Shown here: positions 55,501-60,000 of the stretch, one piece after another
Layout of the letters: each line of letters begins with the position of its first letter
Numbering within the stretch: the first letter of the stretch is position 1
NCBI RefSeq assembly: GCF_963678635.1
Contig: NC_087066.1
Coordinates: 22,911,996 to 22,971,995 of the forward strand
DNA from: Symsagittifera roscoffensis
Taxonomy: Eukaryota; Xenacoelomorpha; Acoela; Convolutidae
Length of the DNA: 60,000 nt
Reading direction: 5' to 3'
The notes under the pieces: model-generated
What the model was told of the DNA's origin: nothing
Seen by the model: only the letters and a program-made list of their open reading frames with translations
Databases searched by the model: none
Made by a program: the position numbers and the translations under genes

Positions 55501-58500
55501 GGGTTTATTTATGCGGATTAATTTTTACCTTAGAACAAAAATTGGTCTCTAAATTCGACTACATAAAAATTAATACCGAATAAATAGTGGGAAAAGGAAG
55601 AAGATTATCAGTTATTTGCGGATGTTTTTAATGAAAAGAACATTTTATGTATTTAAAGCATTCGGATAACGGAAATTTGCTTGCTCTACCACCGGATCTG
55701 GTATGTATCTATACGTTATACAAATGCACATAACCATTTCGCATAAATTTTAACATTTAGTCTGATTTTAAAAGCAGAATCTCAGCTCATGGCTGTTTTT
55801 GAAAAAAAAGTGATCCAACTTTTAATGAGATGAAAATCCTTCTTTGCATGCTTAATTTCCGGTAGCAGCACACCTAATTGCCCCTGTGGTTGACTGTGAA
55901 AAAAAATGAAAGAAAGGTTCACAAAATTGATCGGCCTGACATTTCAATTTTGCACCATTAGCGTATAGACTCACTCGCTGATTAAAGCATTATCTATGAA
56001 ACTGAAAACAAATCAGAGAATGCAAATTGGTTAAAATTACTTCTCATTTTTTGTTGTAGGAGTTGTTCTTTGATTTGATTATTCTTTTACGGATCTTGTT
56101 AACAATCCTCCCCATGGTACCTAGTAAAGATATTCATCCCGATAATGAACAAATCCAATGGTTAACTATATATGATTTTTGAATGCGCATGGAGTTCCCT
56201 CCCTCTTGTATTAAGGGGGGTGCGTTAACAATATCCTTTTTCTTCTGTTTATTATTGGTAATTCCTTGTGAACCAGAGGAATGTGTGAAACTGAATGTTG
56301 GTTGAATAAAGAGAGTCTCTAATTGAGATCTGATCTGAATTTTAAATTATTTCAACCCGTCGCGTCCATTGAGAGTACTTCACGCGGAGAAATACAGACA
56401 GATTACTCATTATTTGGTAATGAATAACAGTTTGCGTTTTTTTCTTAAAATAACTAGAAATATTCAATGAAATGTTAATCCTCAAAATATTTTATATATT
56501 TTTTTAAAGTTGAAATTGGTTTTTTGCACAAAAATTTTGTGCTACAGAAGTTTTGAACTCAGAATGATCTAATTATCTGACTTCGAATTTCGAAAAAATT
56601 CTTCGTTAATGATCTGCATTTTAACCGTCTATTGGCTCTGTCCATGCATTGAAGCTGAATTAATTTTGCTGTTTCCAAATTCCGATTCAGCCAAAGATTG
56701 CCGCTATCTGGTAACTGTGACATGTACCTACCTTTTTTGTAGTCCAAACCTTTGAAGTTGGTTCTTCTGGCTAGAACAGTTGAGAATGTGCAGGAGTCTT
56801 GTTTAATCTAATGAGTGTTTTGGTCTTTGAAAATAGCGATGGAGTGGACAATTCGATACTTATCAAGATTTATCCGATATTTGGTGGGCCGATGTTTCTT
56901 GATTTGGACTTCTTCATAACACCATTTCTCAAATTTATTTGTTCGGATCAAGTTTCGAAACTATTTATGGCCTGCTAGTTAACTGTTAAGTGTGAAATAG
57001 CTGTATTTTATATATTTTTGTTTGTCATTCGCAATTTCCTGATTTTATTTTAACTCCTTGCAACTCGAAGATTAAACTATGTCATAATAACTCTTTGATG
57101 CCCGTATTAACTCCTTTAATTACGGTCTCAACCTGGTGAATTAGTACATCAAATAGTCTTTTATGATAGCCCTTAATCATTAGGTAGTTATAAAACAACC
57201 ATTTTTTGACGGTTCAAACTTACACCTTCATGCTACATCCTTTTTCGGAAGCCAAACTGGAAAAGGAACCAAAAAAATTCCCTTGAAGCCTTTATCGCGG
57301 AAAAATTACGGTAAGAAAATTTCCAAACTTGGGCCTCCAAAAATTTTTAAAAAAGTCAAGTCACAAGTTTTGACATGGCATGGTACATATCAAGGTTTAG
57401 TTGAAATTGAATTGACAACAATCACTCAAAGGGTAAGTTGCAATATCTTGTTGATGTTCTCTGAAGTGAGTAAGAGCTAATGATTGATCGATTCCAAAAC
57501 AGCACGCAAAAAGTTGTTTATTTGTTATCTTTCTTGAGACTGACATTGGTTTTAGAATCTGAACAAGCGTCTGTCACTTCCGGCCACGATGCAGTTGAGT
57601 CCCGAAGTGGTGAAGCAGATGTCCCGCAACACGAACCTGTTCTCCAACCAGCCCATCAGTCGCCAGTCCAGAAGGGAATCGCTCCATGAACTGGGCTTCG
57701 GCAGAATCACCTCCTACGAGAAGTTGGAGAAGCTAGGCGAGGTAAGGTTCCATTATATTCATTTGCTATAGGTTACCATTGAAATATATTGGCAGTGGGC
57801 TGAATACCCCTAGTTAGTCAATGATTACTCGTCCACTATTAATGCTTGTTCTTCGCCTATCAAGTTTGTCGTTTTAAACCTTCTGGAGGTCACTGGAGTC
57901 TGCTGTTTTAAAGTTAAAGAGGATTGGATTGTATTTTAATCAAAGCGTTATCTTAATCCATTGGGTGTCTTAATTTTATTACGACGTTATTCTTTTGAAT
58001 TTAATTTTTACAATATCCTTTGAATAAATGGAAAGCCAATAGCTCGTAAGCTTAAATTAATATGTCCCTGATTTTTTTCATGCCAGCAGTTGGATGACTA
58101 GATTTTGAACTAATTGAACTGGCCATTGCCGTCCATGAACTGTTAAAGGATTCATGCCTAATTAAACTTGTGTTGCTGTAGGGTACGTATGCCTCCGTGT
58201 TCAAAGGCAGATCTCTGTTGACGGAGAATCTAGTGGCCCTGAAAGAGATCCGACTGGAACACGAGGAGGGAGCTCCCTGTACCGCCATCAGAGAAGGTAA
58301 GCTGGCTTGAACAAATGAAGAATGTTTCATAAACCTAATTAAAATGGGAAAGTTAGCTTAGCGAGAATTCCCTCTGTGCTTTTTATTATGAGCTGCTTGG
58401 ATCTTTGGCAGTTTTTCTGGGCAAGCAAAAAGCAATCAATTTAAAGCTGCTTCTGAGAGTTCTTTTTGGGTAAAATATGTTCTAATTAGACTGTCGTTCA

Positions 58501-59299
58501 ATGGTCAAATTTTTGTTCGTAAACGTTTTTTGAGGTCTCGTGATTAGAAGAGTGTATATTTGTGTTTGTTCTAGTGTCGCTGCTAAAGAATCTGAAGCAC
58601 GCCAACATAGTCACTCTGCATGACATAATTCACACGGGCGAAGTGCTCACTCTGGTCTTCGAGTATGTGGTTAGTACTTTTTTTATAACTCATGTATCAT
58701 CTATATCATGCTATCACAATTTTTACCTTATTTTGCCTACTTTTAAGGCTTACGGCTTATTTGCTTTCATACTTTTTGCAGAAAAAGCATCAGAGTTTGA
58801 TATGAAGCTCTTTACTTAAATATTAAATAATTTAGGACCGTGATCTGAAGCAGTACATGGACCAGTGCAAAAACATCATCAGTCCTGACAACATTCGGGT
58901 AAGTTAACATTACATTACGTATTTATCAAGACAAGCTGCAGGTCTATGGAAATCGTTTTCCATAGCTTTGTTTCATTTCTTCAAAATCGGGATTGAGTAA
59001 ATTTATTGAGCATTGGTCCGAGCATTTTTTGTATTAATTATCTGCTCGTTTCAGCTTTTTCTAGTGCAATTTCTTCGAGGTCTTTCCTTCTGTCACCAAC
59101 GGCGTATTCTCCATCGAGACTTGAAGCCGCAGAACCTCCTCATAAACGACAGGGGAGAACTGAAGCTGGCAGACTTTGGACTAGCCAGAGCGAAGAGTGT
59201 ACCCACGAAGACATACAGCAACGAAGTGGTCACTTTATGGTACAGACCACCAGATGTGCTATTGGGCTCAACTCATTATGACTCGTCCATCGATATGTG
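49271..59299 (+). CDS. CDK16/17/18: PCTAIRE cyclin-dependent kinase, 5' and central exons (partial)
   Basis: Ser/Thr kinase of the PCTAIRE group (CDK16, CDK17, CDK18), activated by cyclin Y in mammals and acting in vesicle transport, neurons and sperm. Seven exons join in phase: 49271-49553, 52262-52953, 57556-57741, 58182-58296, 58575-58669, 58836-58898 and 59055-59299, giving about 559 residues so far. Visible are the N-terminal KKFKRRLSF, the pre-kinase NLNKRLSLP and [11 protein letters not shown], the glycine loop GEGTYASV (386-393), Lys408 in VALKE, PCTAIRE (419-425), HRDLKPQN (Asp500) and DFG (518-520), then [18 protein letters not shown]. All catalytic residues expected in this span are present. 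PCTAIRE rather than PFTAIRE excludes CDK14/15. The C-lobe lies beyond the window. Confidence 0.93.
49985..50030. repeat. Dispersed hairpin motif, intron 1 copy
   Basis: CGCTAGTGGTGCGAAGCTCA, a relative of 36395-36450 and of the copy near 42188. Confidence 0.5.
50770..50810. repeat. Dispersed hairpin motif, second intron 1 copy
   Basis: GTGAAGCGCAGCTTCGCCTC contains the palindromic GAAGCGCAGCTTC, then a TATTTAATTTG tail. Confidence 0.5.
52262..52953 (+). CDS. CDK16/17/18: PCTAIRE kinase exon 2, disordered N-terminal region
   Basis: Completes codon 95 and encodes residues 96-325. Rich in Ser, Asn, Gln and Gly ([20 protein letters not shown]), without domain features; the family has long, variable N-terminal regions. 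It is in frame with exon 1 and exon 3 and stays open throughout, which supports it as coding. Acceptor TATGTTTTAG, donor GTAAGT, phase 0 at the end. Confidence 0.8.
52954..57555 (+). other. Kinase intron 2
   Basis: About 4.6 kb, GTAAGT...TTTTAG. A 108-codon minus frame at 53231-53557 and several smaller ones have no recognisable content. A weak repeat relation links 56095-56240 with 51420-51540. An exon-like open stretch at about 57200-57431 is described separately. Confidence 0.6.
57200..57431 (+). other. Exon-like open stretch in kinase intron 2
   Basis: A plus frame is open from before 57205 to a GGGTAAGTT donor-like site at 57432. It encodes a Lys-rich piece ([20 protein letters not shown]) and then [19 protein letters not shown]. 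It could be an alternative kinase exon or an exon of an unknown gene, but no clear acceptor was seen, and inclusion would be phase-dependent. Chance is quite possible. Confidence 0.25.
57556..57741 (+). CDS. CDK16/17/18: PCTAIRE kinase exon 3
   Basis: Residues 326-387, phase 0 at both ends. Contains [26 protein letters not shown] and YEKLEKLGE, the strongly conserved stretch just before the kinase domain, including an RRxS site of the type phosphorylated by PKA in mammalian CDK16. Donor GTAAGG. Confidence 0.93.
58182..58296 (+). CDS. CDK16/17/18: PCTAIRE kinase exon 4
   Basis: Residues 388-425 plus one base. Begins with the rest of the glycine loop (GTYASVFKG), has the ATP-orienting Lys in [16 protein letters not shown], and ends with the diagnostic PCTAIRE cyclin-binding helix. 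Acceptor TTGCTGTAG, donor GTAAGC. Confidence 0.95.
58575..58669 (+). CDS. CDK16/17/18: PCTAIRE kinase exon 5
   Basis: Residues 426-457: [18 protein letters not shown] then LTLVFEYV, reaching the hinge. Acceptor TTGTTCTAG, donor GTTAGT. The frame remains open into the intron, but that sequence is not conserved. Confidence 0.93.
58836..58898 (+). CDS. CDK16/17/18: PCTAIRE kinase exon 6
   Basis: Only 21 codons: [20 protein letters not shown] plus Arg, the segment after the hinge. Acceptor AATAATTTAG, donor GTAAGT, phase 0. Confidence 0.92.
59055..59299 (+). CDS. CDK16/17/18: PCTAIRE kinase exon 7
   Basis: Residues 479-559 plus two bases: catalytic loop HRDLKPQN, Mg-binding DFG in [20 protein letters not shown], and the P+1 region [14 protein letters not shown], ending DMW across the splice. 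Acceptor CGTTTCAG, donor GTAAGC, phase 2. Confidence 0.95.
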
Positions 59300-60000
59300 G
59301 TAAGCAGCTTATTTTGTTCTTAGCCAAGTCTCCCCTGCCCCCACCACCCTTCCCTCTAAATTACCTCAGAAATTTGACCCCTTCACCATGCAGTGTTACT
59401 CGTTTGTTATTGTGCTACATCTGTTTTTCTGGCTAGGCTTTTGTTGCCCTATATGTATACACTTGGATTTTGCAGTTCGAGTCGAATAGATGAGCTTTTT
59501 GACCTCATTTTTAGTGGCTCTTAAATTCGCCTGTAGTTTGTAGTTTTACCATTTTATGGTTTTCCTGGTGTTTCTAGCATTGCTGGTGTCTCATAGCATC
59601 AGAATCAAGAATAGCGGGTACGGCATAGGGGTGGTTCGACTTAGTCGACTTATGGTATAAAGAGGCAATTAGACTCGATCGTTAATTCATTTCCGCAACA
59701 CTAGCTCTTTGAATTAGAGCGAGGGATGACAGCTCAGCGTGATATTTCAGGTTAATCGTGTTGATCCACTAAGTGCATGAAATACTGTTTAGTCAGCTTT
59801 CAGTCAGTTATGGTTTTCATGTAAATGTTGGTTGAAGTATTTGGTTTACTTTTTCTTACGTATCTTCATCAATTTAGAGTAATCAGGGATCATTTTGAGA
59901 AGTTTTCGAATAATTAATTCTTCCAGTGTGTGGTATGGATTTCAGCAGGAGGCGATTTAACGGACCTGGTTTTTGAAAATGGTATTAAAAGACTACAAGA
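59300..60000 (+). other. Kinase intron, start; no further exon in the window
   Basis: None of the frames to the right edge encodes the expected next segment (the GVGCI and GRPLFPG region of the family). The remaining exons must lie beyond position 60000. Confidence 0.7.

Noticed and set aside
59006-59281. 91-codon frame overlapping kinase exon 7
   Set aside because: It is a shadow of exon 7 in another frame; the kinase frame has HRD, DFG and full conservation.

Overview
This window is animal nuclear DNA, most likely from an invertebrate. Protein-coding exons are separated by long AT-rich introns with GT...AG borders, and the two recognisable genes belong to animal families: a mitochondrial carrier homolog (MTCH2 family) and a PCTAIRE cyclin-dependent kinase (CDK16/17/18 family). 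No operons, rRNA genes or CRISPR arrays were seen. The species cannot be named from the sequence.

Layout. Positions 1-3.4 kb are AT-rich and gene-free with one dispersed repeat family. Positions 3.4-22.65 kb, repeated in part up to 28.0 kb, are visibly richer in G+C and carry a long, broken coding block on the minus strand. Read 5' to 3' (high to low coordinates) it has an acidic/polar start, a macro-domain-like module, helical and coiled-coil segments, a Pro/Glu-rich linker, an SGNH/GDSL-esterase-like module, then several kilobases of unrecognised remnants. Frameshifts and stops run through it, so it looks like a dead mobile-element polyprotein. Three nested tandem duplications (units of about 2.24, 5.74 and 5.38 kb) have copied parts of it; the SGNH module is present four times and the macro module three times.

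The youngest duplication (18849-24230 copied as 24231-29613) also carries the first coding exon of the MTCH2-family gene, on the plus strand. Two copies encoding identical protein (23267-23718 and 28650-29101) therefore lie upstream of the single last exon (36783-37200). Either first exon joined to the last gives an intact protein of 289 residues, close to the usual MTCH2 length.

Between 29.6 and 49 kb lie many repeats: a 142-bp duplication, an array of about eight diverged 160-bp units, a purine-rich tract followed by a degenerate CCAT tract, a 398-bp inverted-repeat element with a perfect 8-bp target-site duplication, a threefold 1.11-kb tandem repeat, and an array of about five diverged 1-kb units. 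A broken minus-strand coding region of unknown function lies at 33.6-34.6 kb.

From 49.27 kb to the window end, seven exons of the PCTAIRE kinase are in phase with each other. They run from the start codon through the glycine-rich loop, the PCTAIRE helix, HRD and DFG; the C-terminal lobe lies beyond the window.
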